The notes below the pieces were generated by a model, which had not been told where the DNA came from, did not search any database, and saw nothing but the letters and a program-made list of their open reading frames with translations. Shown piece by piece: positions 18,855-27,435 of a DNA stretch of 64,000 nucleotides (its first letter is position 1; each line of letters begins with the position of its first letter). Where the stretch lies: positions 1 through 64,000 of the forward strand of contig NZ_BSRQ01000029.1 in NCBI RefSeq assembly GCF_030268685.1. Reading direction: 5' to 3'. The DNA is from Microtetraspora sp. NBRC 13810 (GTDB taxonomy: Bacteria > Actinomycetota > Actinomycetes > Streptosporangiales > Streptosporangiaceae). The translations under genes were made by a program, and so were the position numbers.

Positions 18855-19784
18855 ATGAAGGACGTATCCGTACCCGGCCTCGCAGGGAAGCTCGCCGTGG
18901 TGACCGGGGCCAGTGACGGGATCGGTCTCGGGCTGGCCGTACGGCTGGCGCGGGCCGGGGCCGAGCTGGTGCTGCCGGTGCGCGACCGGGCCAAGGGGGA
19001 GGCCGCCGCGGCCCGGGTGCGCGCGGCGGCACCCGGCGCCGTGGTCGCCCTCGCCGACCTGGACCTCGCCGCGCTGGACTCGGTGGCCGCGCTGGCGGCC
19101 GGGCTGACCGCCGAGGGGCGGCCGGTGCACATCCTCGTCAACAACGCCGGGGTCATGGCGCCGGCGACCCGGCACACCACGGCCGACGGCCTGGAGCTGC
19201 AGTTCGGCGTGAACCACATCGGGCACATGGCGCTGGTGGGACGCCTCCTGCCGCTGCTGCGGGCCGGCCGTGCCCGGGTCACCACGATGTCCAGCAGCGC
19301 CGCCCGGATGGGCTCCATCGACTGGGCGGATCTGCAGAGCGAGCGGAAGTACTCCCCGATCGCCTCCTACAACCTGTCCAAGCTGGCCAACCTGATGTTC
19401 GGCCTCGAACTCGACCGGCGTGGCAGGGCCGCCGGCTGGGAGATCGTCAGCAACGTCGCCCACCCCGGCACCACCCTGACGCACCTGTACGCGTACGGTC
19501 CCAACCTGGGCAGGACGCGGCCGTCGCGCCAGGAGTCGGTGATGCGGCGGCTGGCCCGCCTGGGCCTGTTCGTGCAGACCGTCGACCGGGGCCTGCTCCC
19601 CGCCCTGTACGCGGCCACCAGCCCGCTGGCCGGGGGCGGCCGGTTCTACGGCCCCGACGGCCTCGGCCAGTTCACCGGCGACCCGGTCGAGCTGGCCGTG
19701 TACCGGCGGGCCCGCGACCAGGCCGCCGCGGCCCGGCTCTGGGACGTGTCCGCGCGACTGGCCGGGGTGGATTTCGGCGATTGA
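18855..19784 (+). CDS. SDR-family oxidoreductase
   Basis: A 309-residue short-chain dehydrogenase of the retinol dehydrogenase-like group. It carries the cofactor motif TGASDGIG (residues 17-24), NNAGVMAP, the catalytic Ser in [11 protein letters not shown] and YNLSK. The loop after the first strand has Arg residues (VRDRAKGE), favouring NADP(H). The C-terminal end [13 protein letters not shown] mirrors that of the broken SDR at 13119-13525, suggesting related genes, one of which decayed. The substrate is unknown. Confidence 0.92.
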   Translation: MKDVSVPGLAGKLAVVTGASDGIGLGLAVRLARAGAELVLPVRDRAKGEAAAARVRAAAPGAVVALADLDLAALDSVAALAAGLTAEGRPVHILVNNAGVMAPATRHTTADGLELQFGVNHIGHMALVGRLLPLLRAGRARVTTMSSSAARMGSIDWADLQSERKYSPIASYNLSKLANLMFGLELDRRGRAAGWEIVSNVAHPGTTLTHLYAYGPNLGRTRPSRQESVMRRLARLGLFVQTVDRGLLPALYAATSPLAGGGRFYGPDGLGQFTGDPVELAVYRRARDQAAAARLWDVSARLAGVDFGD

Positions 19785-19864
19785 CGGCCGGGGGGTCGAG
19801 AACGGCCGGGCGGCTCCGACCGGTAGGTGACCAGGACGGGTGACCGAGCCGAGGAGGAACGAAG

Positions 19865-20842
19865 ATGGAATCCGTGAAGACGAACACGCTTGAGGCGCCG
19901 GGTGCGGAGCTGTACTACGAGGTGCGGGGCTCCGGGCCGGTGCTGCTGCTGATCTGCGGCGGGGTCTATGACGCCGGGGGGTACGCGGGGCTGGCGGCGG
20001 AGCTGGCCGGGCGGTACACGGTGGTGACCTACGACCGGCGCGGCAACTCGCGCAGCCCGCTGGCCGGGCCGCCGGAGCCGCAGCGCATCGAGGTGCACGG
20101 CGACGACGCGCACCGGGTGCTGTCGGCCGCCGGGGTGACCGCGGACGCGCCCGCCTACGTGTTCGGCAACAGCTCGGGGGCGATGATCGGCCTGGAGCTC
20201 GCCGCCCGCCACCCGGAGCAGGTGCGCGCCCTGGTCGCCCACGAGCCGCCGCTGTTCGAGCTGCTGCCGGACCGCGACCACTGGCGCGGCGTCGTGCGCG
20301 AGGTGGCGGACGCCTTCCGCAAGGAGGGACCGGAGGCGGCGGGCGCGGTCCTGAGGGCCGCGTTCGCCGCCGCCGGCGTCCACGTCGGCGGGCCCGCGGA
20401 GGAGGGCACGCCGGGGGACATGGTGGTGGACACGCCGGGGGACATGGTGGTGGACACGCCGGGGGACATGGTGGTGGACGCGGCGGGGGACACCGGGCAG
20501 GAGCGGGTGCCGGGTGGGGGGCACGCGCCGCAGGGTGAGCCCGATCCGGAGACGATGGAGATGCTGGGGCGTTTCGCGAAGAACATGGAGTTCTTCATCG
20601 GTTACGAGGTGCCGCCGTTCTCCGGTTACACCCTCGACGTCGCGGCGCTGCGGGCATCCGGGGTGCGGATCACGGCGGCGGCGGGCGCGGACTCCGCGGG
20701 CGAACCGCCGAACCGGGCCGCCCGCGCCGTGGCCGAACTGCTCGGGACGTCGCCGGTGGTGTTCCCCGGCGACCACGGCGGCTTCGGCGCCCTGTCCGAG
20801 GCGTTCGCCGCCCGGTTGCACGAGGTGCTGTCGGCCTCCTGA
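19865..20842 (+). CDS. Alpha/beta hydrolase with a repeat-expanded cap
   Basis: Encodes 325 residues. The fold is recognised by LLLICGGVYDAGGY, YDRRGNSRSP, the nucleophile elbow GNSSGA (Ser catalytic) and the late His in FPGDHGGFG. Between the core and the cap, residues about 182-205 consist of three copies of TPGDMVVD from an exact 24-bp repeat, followed by a Gly/Pro-rich stretch; this is foreign to the family and probably a surface loop. GAGGAGG precedes the ATG. The substrate is unknown. About 80 bases follow the upstream SDR gene, so they may be co-transcribed. Confidence 0.88.
   Translation: MESVKTNTLEAPGAELYYEVRGSGPVLLLICGGVYDAGGYAGLAAELAGRYTVVTYDRRGNSRSPLAGPPEPQRIEVHGDDAHRVLSAAGVTADAPAYVFGNSSGAMIGLELAARHPEQVRALVAHEPPLFELLPDRDHWRGVVREVADAFRKEGPEAAGAVLRAAFAAAGVHVGGPAEEGTPGDMVVDTPGDMVVDTPGDMVVDAAGDTGQERVPGGGHAPQGEPDPETMEMLGRFAKNMEFFIGYEVPPFSGYTLDVAALRASGVRITAAAGADSAGEPPNRAARAVAELLGTSPVVFPGDHGGFGALSEAFAARLHEVLSAS
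20408..20479. repeat. Three exact 24-bp tandem repeats in the hydrolase gene
   Basis: Units at 20408-20431, 20432-20455 and 20456-20479 are identical and encode TPGDMVVD three times. Perfect identity implies recent duplication. Confidence 0.95.
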
Positions 20843-20948
20843 TCCACTCCGGGCAGCCGCCGGGGTAGCCGGGCAAAAGGGCGTGCCGTACGGTCCCGTC
20901 GGCCGTAAGATCGCCATTTGTCGTGACACCGGGGGATCGGGGACTGAG

Positions 20949-21491
20949 ATGCTGAGCACCGAACGCCTGCTGCTACGGCGGTGGACGGAGGCCGACCGGG
21001 AGCCGTTCGCCGCGCTCAACGCCGATCCGCGGGTCATGGAGTTCTTCCCCGCCCCGCTGACCCGGGAGGAGAGCGACGCCCTGATCGACCGGATCGAGGC
21101 CGGGCTGGACGCGGACGGGTTCGGGTGGTGGGCGCTGGAGGTCCGCGCCACAGGGGAGTTCGTCGGGTTCACCGGGCTGGTGTGGCAGCGTTTCCCCGCG
21201 CACTTCACCCCGGCGGTCGAGGTGGGCTGGCGGCTGGCCCGCCCGGCCTGGGGGCACGGATACGCGACCGAGGCGGCGCGGGCCGCGCTGGCGCACGGGT
21301 TCGGGGAGGCGGGGCTCGCCGAGGTCGTGTCCATGACGGCGGCCGTCAACGTGCGCTCCCGCGCGGTGATGGAACGCCTGGGCATGACCCGCGACCCGGC
21401 CGACGACTTCGACCACCCGCGCATCGCCGAGGGCAACCGCCTGAGGCCGCACGTCCTCTACCGGCTACCCGCCACCCGCTTCGTCCCCTGA
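20949..21491 (+). CDS. RimJ/RimL-type GNAT acetyltransferase
   Basis: Encodes 180 residues starting MLSTERLLLRRWTEADREPF, the standard opening of the RimJ/RimL GNAT branch. The acetyl-CoA segment is VGWRLARPAWGHGYATEAAR and the C-terminal part is VNVRSRAVMERLGM. Such proteins acetylate N-terminal amines of ribosomal or other proteins, or small amines. The 3' end overlaps the convergent YceI gene by 27 bases. Confidence 0.9.
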   Translation: MLSTERLLLRRWTEADREPFAALNADPRVMEFFPAPLTREESDALIDRIEAGLDADGFGWWALEVRATGEFVGFTGLVWQRFPAHFTPAVEVGWRLARPAWGHGYATEAARAALAHGFGEAGLAEVVSMTAAVNVRSRAVMERLGMTRDPADDFDHPRIAEGNRLRPHVLYRLPATRFVP

Positions 21492-22034
21492 GGTGTCCTG
21501 TGGGGTGAGGGCGAGGTCGAAGTGGATCCTGACCTCGTCGTTGAGTTTCAGTGCCCCGAAAAGCCCTGAATAAGGGCGGATCCCCCACTGGGTCTGCACG
21601 ACGGTGGCCGAGCCACGGACGCGGCCGTCGGCGAGGGTGCCGTCCACCGTGACCGGCCGGGTGACACCCACGAGGGTGAGCTCGCCCTCGACGCGGAACG
21701 ACTCCGCGGTCCCCTCGACCCCGGTGGACCGGAACGTGATCGTCGGGTGCCGCGCGGAGTGCAGGATCTTCTCCCGGATGTTCTTTTTGATCTCTCCCCG
21801 ATCGGACCCGGTGAGCGGTTTGACGCCTCCGGTCCCCTCCCGGACCTCCAGTGAATCCACGTCGATCTCGACGGTCACCGAGGAGCGGGCCGGGTCGGCG
21901 GGCTCGACGGACGCTTCGCCACGCCAGCGGGTGGCCTCGATGGTGAGGTCGTGCCCGGCCTTCGCGCCCAGCCCGGTGCGGGTCGTCTGGACGAGGAGCC
22001 GGCCGGATCCGGGGCCCAGCACGTAGACGTCCAT
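21465..22034 (-). CDS. YceI-family protein
   Basis: A 189-residue lipocalin-like protein. Family features include GHDLTIEATRWRGEASVE, the region around REKILHSARHPTITFRST, and LTLVGVTRPVTVDG. YceI proteins bind long isoprenoid or other amphiphilic molecules in a beta-barrel. There is no signal peptide, as in many actinomycete members. The start at 22034 is 6 bases from a TAGCCT -10 element, indicating a leaderless mRNA. Confidence 0.92.
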   Translation of the reverse strand: MDVYVLGPGSGRLLVQTTRTGLGAKAGHDLTIEATRWRGEASVEPADPARSSVTVEIDVDSLEVREGTGGVKPLTGSDRGEIKKNIREKILHSARHPTITFRSTGVEGTAESFRVEGELTLVGVTRPVTVDGTLADGRVRGSATVVQTQWGIRPYSGLFGALKLNDEVRIHFDLALTPQDTSGDEAGGG

Positions 22035-22040
22035 GTCTCC

Positions 22041-22046
22041 AGGCTA
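22041..22046 (-). promoter_or_regulatory. -10 element of the YceI gene (TAGCCT)
   Basis: TAGCCT ends 6 bases before the ATG, predicting a leaderless transcript. It lies back to back with the promoter at 22092. Confidence 0.5.
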
Positions 22047-22091
22047 ACCCGGGCCCGCGGGGCTGCCAGGGGGGAGTCGTACCAGGTGGGC

Positions 22092-22097
22092 CATAAT
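22092..22097 (+). promoter_or_regulatory. -10 element of the GNAT gene (CATAAT)
   Basis: CATAAT ends 6 bases before ATG 22104; a leaderless start is expected. Confidence 0.5.
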
Positions 22098-22103
22098 GCC
22101 GCC

Positions 22104-22616
22104 ATGCATGACACTACCCCCGCCCAGATTGTGTCGACGCCGGTCATCCGGCCCGCGGAGCCCGCTGACGTCGATGTGCTGCACCGGTTCGTCGTCGAGC
22201 TCGCCGAAGTGGAGAAGCACCCCGAGCCGGTCGCCGCCCGGCCGCAGGACCTGGCGGACGCGCTGTTCGGCCCGCGGCCGGTGGCGGAGGCCGTGGTGGC
22301 GACGATCGACGGCCGGCCCGCCGGGTTTGCGCTGTTCTATCCCAGTTACAGCACCATCCTCGGCCGCCCCGGCATCCACCTCGACGACCTGTATGTCAGC
22401 CCCGAGCACCGGGGGAGCGGGCTGGGCCGGGCGCTGCTCGCCCATCTCGCCGACCTCGCGCTGCGGCGGGGCGGCGGCCGGCTGGAGTGGTGGGTGCTGC
22501 GCACCAACGATCCGGCCATCCGCTTCTACAACCGCCTGAACGCCCGCGAGCTCGACGAGATAGCGATCATGAGGTTGGCGGGCGAGGCCCTGGAGGAGGC
22601 CCGCGACCTGGGATGA
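22104..22616 (+). CDS. GNAT N-acetyltransferase
   Basis: Encodes 170 residues with a complete GNAT fold: VIRPAEPADVDVLHRFVVEL at the start, acetyl-CoA motif LYVSPEHRGSGLGRALLAHL and closing WVLRTNDPAIRFYNRLNARE. The form resembles diamine (spermidine/thialysine) acetyltransferases, in which Y/FxPSYSTxxGxxGIxLDDLYV is conserved; here the middle reads YPSYSTILGRPGIHLDDLYV. The likely substrates are small amines. A CATAAT -10 element 6 bases upstream marks a leaderless gene. Confidence 0.9.
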   Translation: MHDTTPAQIVSTPVIRPAEPADVDVLHRFVVELAEVEKHPEPVAARPQDLADALFGPRPVAEAVVATIDGRPAGFALFYPSYSTILGRPGIHLDDLYVSPEHRGSGLGRALLAHLADLALRRGGGRLEWWVLRTNDPAIRFYNRLNARELDEIAIMRLAGEALEEARDLG

Positions 22617-22620
22617 CATG

Positions 22621-22998
22621 TCACAACCGCTGGACGTAGCGGGAGCGCCACTCGGGTGAGGGGTCGGAGCCCGGCATGGTCCAGTATTCCCGGCCACGGG
22701 TGATCAGCCCGTCCCGGACCGTCCAGAACGACGCCACCCGGTGCAGCCCCGCGCTGTCGTGCGGCACCTCCACCTCGGAGACGACCTCCTGCCCGCCGGC
22801 CACGATCCGGAGCACCTTGATCGACCAGCCCTCGGGGTATTCGGCGTTGACCCGCACGTAGTCGTCGCGGCCGGTGATCCACTCACCGCTGACCGGCCAC
22901 TCCACCACCAGGTCGGCGGCGAGCAACTCGCCGAGCCCGGCCCAGTCACGCGCCTGCATGCGGTCCCACAGCGCCTGAACGATCTCTGATGGCTCCAT
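22621..22998 (-). CDS. SnoaL/NTF2-like protein
   Basis: Encodes 125 residues with the cone-shaped NTF2 pattern: an opening helix (IVQALWDRMQARDWAGLGEL), then LVVEWPVSGEWITGRDDY and strands ending SFWTVRDGLITRGREYW. Members serve as cyclases, isomerases or simple binding proteins. No diagnostic catalytic set is visible, so the role is unknown. It is convergent with the GNAT gene, 4 bases apart. Confidence 0.85.
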   Translation of the reverse strand: MEPSEIVQALWDRMQARDWAGLGELLAADLVVEWPVSGEWITGRDDYVRVNAEYPEGWSIKVLRIVAGGQEVVSEVEVPHDSAGLHRVASFWTVRDGLITRGREYWTMPGSDPSPEWRSRYVQRL

Positions 22999-23034
22999 GG
23001 CCGCATCCTGCCAGAGCCCACCGACAGGAACCGG

Positions 23035-23460
23035 TCACCCGAAACCCTCGGGCCGCGCCCTGCGGCACGCCGTGTGCCGGTCAGCGGAGCCGGGATCTGG
23101 CGGTGGGGGCAGCGCGGTCGCGCCGGCCGGCGGCCGGGCGGCCTGCCCCGGCAGCGGGGCGCACGGGCGCAGCAGGAGCACGTCGGACGAGTCCTCCATC
23201 GTCGCGTTGGCGGCCGGTCCGTGCTCCTTCCACACCGCGCCGTCGAGGTAGAACGCGGTCAACGCCGCACGCCGGGACTCCATGTCGGCGAAGCCGCGGA
23301 GCCAGACGAAACGGTCCGGGTCGTCCTCGTCCCTGAACTGCCCGGCGACGCTCATCCCGAGGACCTCCTGGGACTCCACGAACTCCCGGTCGAACAGCTC
23401 GATCAGGACGTCCCGCCCGTCGGGCCGCAGGGTGTACTGCCGCAACTCGATCACGTTCAT
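23035..23460 (-). CDS. NIPSNAP-family protein
   Basis: Encodes 141 residues opening MNVIELRQYTLRPDGRDVLI, the conserved start of NIPSNAP/dimeric alpha-beta barrel proteins, followed by FVWLRGFADMESRRAALTAF. The last 35 residues are Pro/Ala-rich and not part of the domain, so the stop may have drifted outward. The function is unknown; the fold often binds small molecules or haem. Confidence 0.85.
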   Translation of the reverse strand: MNVIELRQYTLRPDGRDVLIELFDREFVESQEVLGMSVAGQFRDEDDPDRFVWLRGFADMESRRAALTAFYLDGAVWKEHGPAANATMEDSSDVLLLRPCAPLPGQAARPPAGATALPPPPDPGSADRHTACRRARPEGFG

Positions 23461-23542
23461 GCCGGCAACTCTGCCGACGCGGCCCCGCCGCGACGAGTGG
23501 CCCGGTCGCCAATACTCGAAAGATTCCAGCCAGGACCGGGAA

Positions 23543-23585
23543 CGCGGCCAGGTCCACCCGCGCAGGCGTGCGGGACCTGGCCGCG
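23543..23585 (-). terminator. Hairpin terminator after the Tat-exported protein gene
   Basis: Outer arms 23543-23555 and 23573-23585 pair perfectly over 13 bp, and an inner segment (CCGCGC with GTGCGG) extends the stem. It begins 6 bases beyond the stop at 23591. Confidence 0.7.
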
Positions 23586-23590
23586 CGGGA

Positions 23591-24571
23591 TCAGACGAAC
23601 TCGCTCTTGTAGAAGACGCTGGTCTGCCGGACGCCGCCGGTGTTGGAGTGGAAGCCGAAGGCCAGCCGGGGACCGCCGCCGGACAGCCAGATCGCCATGC
23701 CCTGGGGTTCCCGGCCGGGCAGCGACTGGCCGGCCGTGGTCGGGAACCGGTCGTGCACGATGTTCTGCCCGACCTCGTTGAGGTCGATGGTGGTCAGGTA
23801 GGAGGTGTCCTCGACGCCGCCTTCGAGCAGGTAGGCGTACCGGCCGTAGGCGGCGAAGCCCTGGAAGGGGTGGGCGGTGCCCCAGCTTCCCCGGGACGGC
23901 AGCGCCCGCTCCACCAGGCGGTATCCGCTGGTGAGCCGGCCGGCCCGGGCGTCGCTCATCCGGAACGCGACGATGCGCGGCAGGTCGGCGCCGATCTTGT
24001 ACCGCACCACCAGGCGATCGGTGGACGGGTCGATCGCGGGCTGCGGGTTGACCATGTCGCCGATCTGCGGCGTGCGGTCCTGGATGGAGCCGGCGCCCTG
24101 CTCCAGCACCGTGCCGTCGGCGAACCTGAACCGCCCGATCCTGGTGCCGAACCCGGTGTCGCTCGTCCGCCACTCCGTCCACAGGTAGACGGCTCCGTTG
24201 TAGTTCTCCACCCCGATCTGCACGCCGTGCCCGAACCCGTGCAACGCCATCGAGCCCAGCTCGTTGCCCGCGGTGTCGGTCTTGGTGACCCACAGGTCGC
24301 CCACGTGGTCAGGATCCGTGTTGGTGCTGTTGCGCTGCACGAAGTAGATATGGCCGGCCGTGTTGTCGTATCCGAAAGATTGCAGCACCCAGTTGGCGTG
24401 CAGCGATTTCTTCCAGATGGGATTGCCGCCGGCTCCGTCGAGTCTGAACCTGGGCGAGGAGGGGACATCGGCTCGCGGGACGGCCGCCAGGGCGGCGACA
24501 CCGGCGCCGACCTGGAATAATCGGCGGCGGGTGAGAGGTAGGTTTGACTTTTCCGGGTCAGATGAAGGCAT
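23591..24571 (-). CDS. Tat-exported propeller-like protein (teichoic acid biosynthesis protein C-like)
   Basis: Encodes 326 residues with a twin-arginine signal (LTRRRLFQVGAGVAALAAV), then a domain of repeated short beta segments (HIYFVQRNSTNTDPDHVGDL, GFGHGVQIGVENYNGAVYLW). Related actinomycete proteins are often annotated teichoic acid biosynthesis protein C, although the enzymatic basis is doubtful; the pattern suggests a folded-cell-export beta-propeller that binds polymers. GGAGG sits 4 bases before the ATG. A strong hairpin follows. Confidence 0.72.
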   Translation of the reverse strand: MPSSDPEKSNLPLTRRRLFQVGAGVAALAAVPRADVPSSPRFRLDGAGGNPIWKKSLHANWVLQSFGYDNTAGHIYFVQRNSTNTDPDHVGDLWVTKTDTAGNELGSMALHGFGHGVQIGVENYNGAVYLWTEWRTSDTGFGTRIGRFRFADGTVLEQGAGSIQDRTPQIGDMVNPQPAIDPSTDRLVVRYKIGADLPRIVAFRMSDARAGRLTSGYRLVERALPSRGSWGTAHPFQGFAAYGRYAYLLEGGVEDTSYLTTIDLNEVGQNIVHDRFPTTAGQSLPGREPQGMAIWLSGGGPRLAFGFHSNTGGVRQTSVFYKSEFV

Positions 24572-24693
24572 GGGACCTCCGGTGTTTCGTGTCAACCCGA
24601 ATTCAATGTAACCGCGTGTCCGGCGTTTCCCTAGAGTGAAGATCGAGGGCGGGCGGGCCCCGAGGCGGCGCCCGGCGACCCGCGTCCATCGCC

Positions 24694-24699
24694 TAAAGT
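24694..24699 (+). promoter_or_regulatory. -10 element of the acyltransferase gene (TAAAGT)
   Basis: TAAAGT ends 7 bases before ATG 24707; no ribosome site lies between, so a leaderless mRNA is predicted. Confidence 0.5.
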
Positions 24700-24706
24700 C
24701 GGGCGA

Positions 24707-25852
24707 ATGGCCCCGACCCCTTCCCGGCTGGGCTGGCTGGACGCGCTGCGCGGCCCCGCCGCGCTGGCCGTCGCCCTGCACCACTCCGGCTGGACCTTCA
24801 TCCCCGGTCTGTGGGCCGAGGTGGACCGCAGGATCGACGTCGGCACCTGGGGCGTCTTCGTGTTCTTCCTGGTCAGCGGCTACATCATCCCCGCGTCCCT
24901 GGAGCGCCGCGGCGACCTGCGGGCCTTCTGGATCGGCCGCGCCTTCCGGCTGCTCCCGCTGCTGCTCACCGCGATCGCGCTGGCGCTCCTCCTCGCCGCG
25001 GCCGGCGCGATGACCCTGCACCCGGGGCTGGGCGAGCGCCCGCCGCCGCTCGTCGTCCTGGGCAACGTGACGATGCTCCAGGAACTTCTCGGCGTGCCGG
25101 CCGTCATCGACGTCATGTGGACGCTCTCCTACGAGATGGCGTTCTACCTGCTGGTCGTCGGCCTGTTCGCGGTACGGCAGGCGCACCGGTCGGCCGGGAT
25201 CGCGATCGCGCTCGCGGTGCCGGCCGTGCCGCTCGGCCTCCTGGTGTCCCGCCCGGTCATCGGCGGCGGCGCCGACCTGGCCGCCGCCGTCCTCGGCCTC
25301 CTGGCGGTCGCGCTGGTCGTCATCTCGGTGCGGGCCGGCGGCGGGGCGCGTACGGCTGCCGCCGTGGCGGGCGGTGTGCTGGGTCTGGCGCTGGTGGTGC
25401 TGGGCAGCCGGATCGGCCCGTGGCAGGGGCTGACCATCCTGGCCATGATGTTCGCCGGCACGGCGGTGTACCGCGCCGAGCAGGGCGCGATCCGGTGGCG
25501 TACCGCCGTCGCCGCCGTGCTGACCGTCCTGGCCTGCGGGGCCTTCGCCAAGGACGACCCGGGCTGGGCGCCCGCGCTGCTCGCCGCCGCCGCCTTCTTC
25601 GCGGCGGCCTACACGCTGCGCCACCGGTCCTTCCCGCGCTGGCTCACCCACCTGGGCGTGATCAGCTTCTCCCTCTACCTGCTGCACCCCCTCCTCCTGC
25701 GCCTGGCCCCCGGCTTCGCGGCGTTCTTCCTCCTCCTGATCCCCCTCTGCTATCTCACCCACCGTCTGATCGAGGCCCCCGCCCAGCGTCTCGGCCGCCA
25801 CCTGTCCCGCCCCGCGACCGGCGGTACCGCGGTGGGCGAACCCGCGCGATGA
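24707..25852 (+). CDS. Acyltransferase-3 family membrane protein
   Basis: Encodes 381 residues with about 10 hydrophobic helices. The opening LGWLDALRGPAALAVALHHS contains the family's catalytic-type His near the first helix, and VFVFFLVSGYIIPASL with FWIGRAFRLLP matches the OafA/acyltransferase-3 core. Members O-acylate sugars of cell-surface polymers or antibiotics. No SGNH domain follows, so it is a single-domain form. No partner glycosyltransferase is nearby. Confidence 0.9.
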   Translation: MAPTPSRLGWLDALRGPAALAVALHHSGWTFIPGLWAEVDRRIDVGTWGVFVFFLVSGYIIPASLERRGDLRAFWIGRAFRLLPLLLTAIALALLLAAAGAMTLHPGLGERPPPLVVLGNVTMLQELLGVPAVIDVMWTLSYEMAFYLLVVGLFAVRQAHRSAGIAIALAVPAVPLGLLVSRPVIGGGADLAAAVLGLLAVALVVISVRAGGGARTAAAVAGGVLGLALVVLGSRIGPWQGLTILAMMFAGTAVYRAEQGAIRWRTAVAAVLTVLACGAFAKDDPGWAPALLAAAAFFAAAYTLRHRSFPRWLTHLGVISFSLYLLHPLLLRLAPGFAAFFLLLIPLCYLTHRLIEAPAQRLGRHLSRPATGGTAVGEPAR

Positions 25853-25881
25853 GTCCCGGCTCGCCGCACGGGGGCGTGGTC

Positions 25882-25887
25882 TAGCGT
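25882..25887 (+). promoter_or_regulatory. -10 element of the DUF429 gene (TAGCGT)
   Basis: TAGCGT ends 6 bases before GTG 25894, fitting a leaderless transcript. Confidence 0.45.
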
Positions 25888-25893
25888 GAGGGG

Positions 25894-26643
25894 GTGCTCA
25901 CGGTAGGCGTGGATCTCGCGGCCGAGGCCGAGCGGACGGCGGTCGCGTGGATCGACTGGGCGGCGGACGGGGCCCGGGTGGGCCGGGTCGAGGTGATGGC
26001 CGGCGACGAGCTCGTCATCGAGGCGATCATGGCGGCGGACAAGGCGGGCGTGGACTGCCCGCTCGGCTGGCCGGACCGGTTCGTCGACTTCGTGGTGGCC
26101 CACCGGGCCGGGCACGTGGTGCCGCCCGCGCGGGGCGTCGCCGGGCGGGACTGGCGCAGGAACCTCGCCCTCCGGGTCACCGACCAGGTCGTCCGCGACC
26201 TGACGGGGCGCATCCCGCTGAGCGTCTCGGCCGACCGGATCGGGCACACCGCGATGCGCTGCGCCGGGCTGCTCGCCGAGCTCGCGGCGCGCGGGCGGCC
26301 GGTCGACCGCGGCGGGGACGGCGTCGTGGTGGAGGTCTACCCCGCCGCCGCGCTCCAGTGGTGGGGGCTGCCCTCCCGGCGGTACAAGGGCGCGGTCAAC
26401 GCCGCCGAGCTGGGACGCGTGGTGGACGGGCTCCAGGCGGCGGCTCCGTGGCTGGATCTCGGCGACTTCGAGCGGCTCTGCCGGGCCTCCGACGACGCCG
26501 CCGACGCGGTCGTCGCCGCGCTCACCGCCCGCGCCGCCGCCCTCGGAAAGGTGACCGGCCCGGCTCCCGAGCAGGCGGCCGTCGCGCGTACCGAAGGCTG
26601 GATCGTGCTCCCGACCTCGCCCCTGAGTGACCTCCACGGATAA
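25894..26643 (+). CDS. DUF429 protein
   Basis: Encodes 249 residues beginning MLTVGVDLAAEAERTAVAWI, the typical DUF429 opening with an RNase-H-like first strand and Asp. Conserved acidic and basic spots follow (GVDCPLGWPDRF, RVTDQVVRDLTGRIPLSVSA, VVEVYPAAALQWWG, DDAADAVVAALTARA). A nuclease-like fold is inferred for the family; activity is unproven. GTG start with a leaderless promoter. Confidence 0.85.
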   Translation: MLTVGVDLAAEAERTAVAWIDWAADGARVGRVEVMAGDELVIEAIMAADKAGVDCPLGWPDRFVDFVVAHRAGHVVPPARGVAGRDWRRNLALRVTDQVVRDLTGRIPLSVSADRIGHTAMRCAGLLAELAARGRPVDRGGDGVVVEVYPAAALQWWGLPSRRYKGAVNAAELGRVVDGLQAAAPWLDLGDFERLCRASDDAADAVVAALTARAAALGKVTGPAPEQAAVARTEGWIVLPTSPLSDLHG

Positions 26644-26729
26644 GGGGTGTGGTTTTCCGCACCCCGGAAGTGAGGCGAATGCCACGAACGTAAATGGCAT
26701 TCTTCATGTTTCCCGCAAGCGGATGTCTC

Positions 26730-26735
26730 TACCTT
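26730..26735 (+). promoter_or_regulatory. -10 element of the dedA operon (TACCTT)
   Basis: TACCTT ends 7 bases before ATG 26743 and supports that start over the upstream TTG 26734, which overlaps the element. Confidence 0.5.
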
Positions 26736-26742
26736 GATCTCT

Positions 26743-27435
26743 ATGCATATGGCACCTGTAGAACTGGACGGGATCGCCGGTTGGGCGATCGGCTTGATGG
26801 AGACGATGGGCGAGGTCGGCGCGGGCATCGCGATCGCGCTGGAGAACCTGTTCCCGCCGCTGCCCAGCGAGGTGATCCTGCCGCTGGCCGGGTTCGCCGC
26901 GAGCCGGGGGGACATCAGCCTGTGGGGCGCGGTGCTGTGGACCACCGTCGGCTCGGTCGTCGGCGCGCTGGCGCTCTACGGAGTCGGCGCCCTGCTCGGC
27001 CGCGAGCGCACCCTCGCCCTGGCCGCGAAACTGCCGCTGGTGAAACTCGACGACATTGAGAAGGCCGAGGGGTGGTTCCTCCGGCACGGCGTGAAGACGG
27101 TGTTCTTCGGGCGGATGATCCCGATCTTCCGCAGCCTCATCTCGGTTCCCGCGGGCGTCGAGCGGATGCGGATCTGGACGTTCCTGCTGTTCACGTCGCT
27201 GGGTAGCCTCATCTGGAACACCGTCTTCGTGATGGCCGGTTACCTGCTGGGCGAGAACTGGAGCCTGGTGGAGCAGTATGTCGGCGTCCTGTCCAAGGTC
27301 GTGCTCGGCGTCTGCGTGCTGGCCGTGGTGTGGTTCGTGGTGACGAGGTTCACCCGCGAGCGGAGGTCCGGCCGGCACCGGGCGGATCGGGAGAGCGAGG
27401 AGCAGTGGCACGGGGAACCCCGGCAGCGGGTCTGA
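26743..27435 (+). CDS. DedA-family membrane protein
   Basis: A 230-residue integral membrane protein of the DedA/VTT family, thought to move or flip lipids such as undecaprenyl phosphate across the membrane. Key stretches are ENLFPPLPSEVILPLAGF near the first helix and FGRMIPIFRSLISVPAGVER, the conserved reentrant and Arg motif. Its end overlaps the histidine kinase start by 31 bases, so dedA, kinase and regulator form one translationally coupled operon. The kinase may respond to envelope state. Confidence 0.93.
   Translation: MHMAPVELDGIAGWAIGLMETMGEVGAGIAIALENLFPPLPSEVILPLAGFAASRGDISLWGAVLWTTVGSVVGALALYGVGALLGRERTLALAAKLPLVKLDDIEKAEGWFLRHGVKTVFFGRMIPIFRSLISVPAGVERMRIWTFLLFTSLGSLIWNTVFVMAGYLLGENWSLVEQYVGVLSKVVLGVCVLAVVWFVVTRFTRERRSGRHRADRESEEQWHGEPRQRV

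Noticed and set aside
16373-19318. A 981-codon minus-strand frame opposite the SulP-carbonic anhydrase and SDR genes
   Set aside because: It crosses two real genes and a spacer, is low complexity and has no domain pattern; expected in 72% GC DNA.
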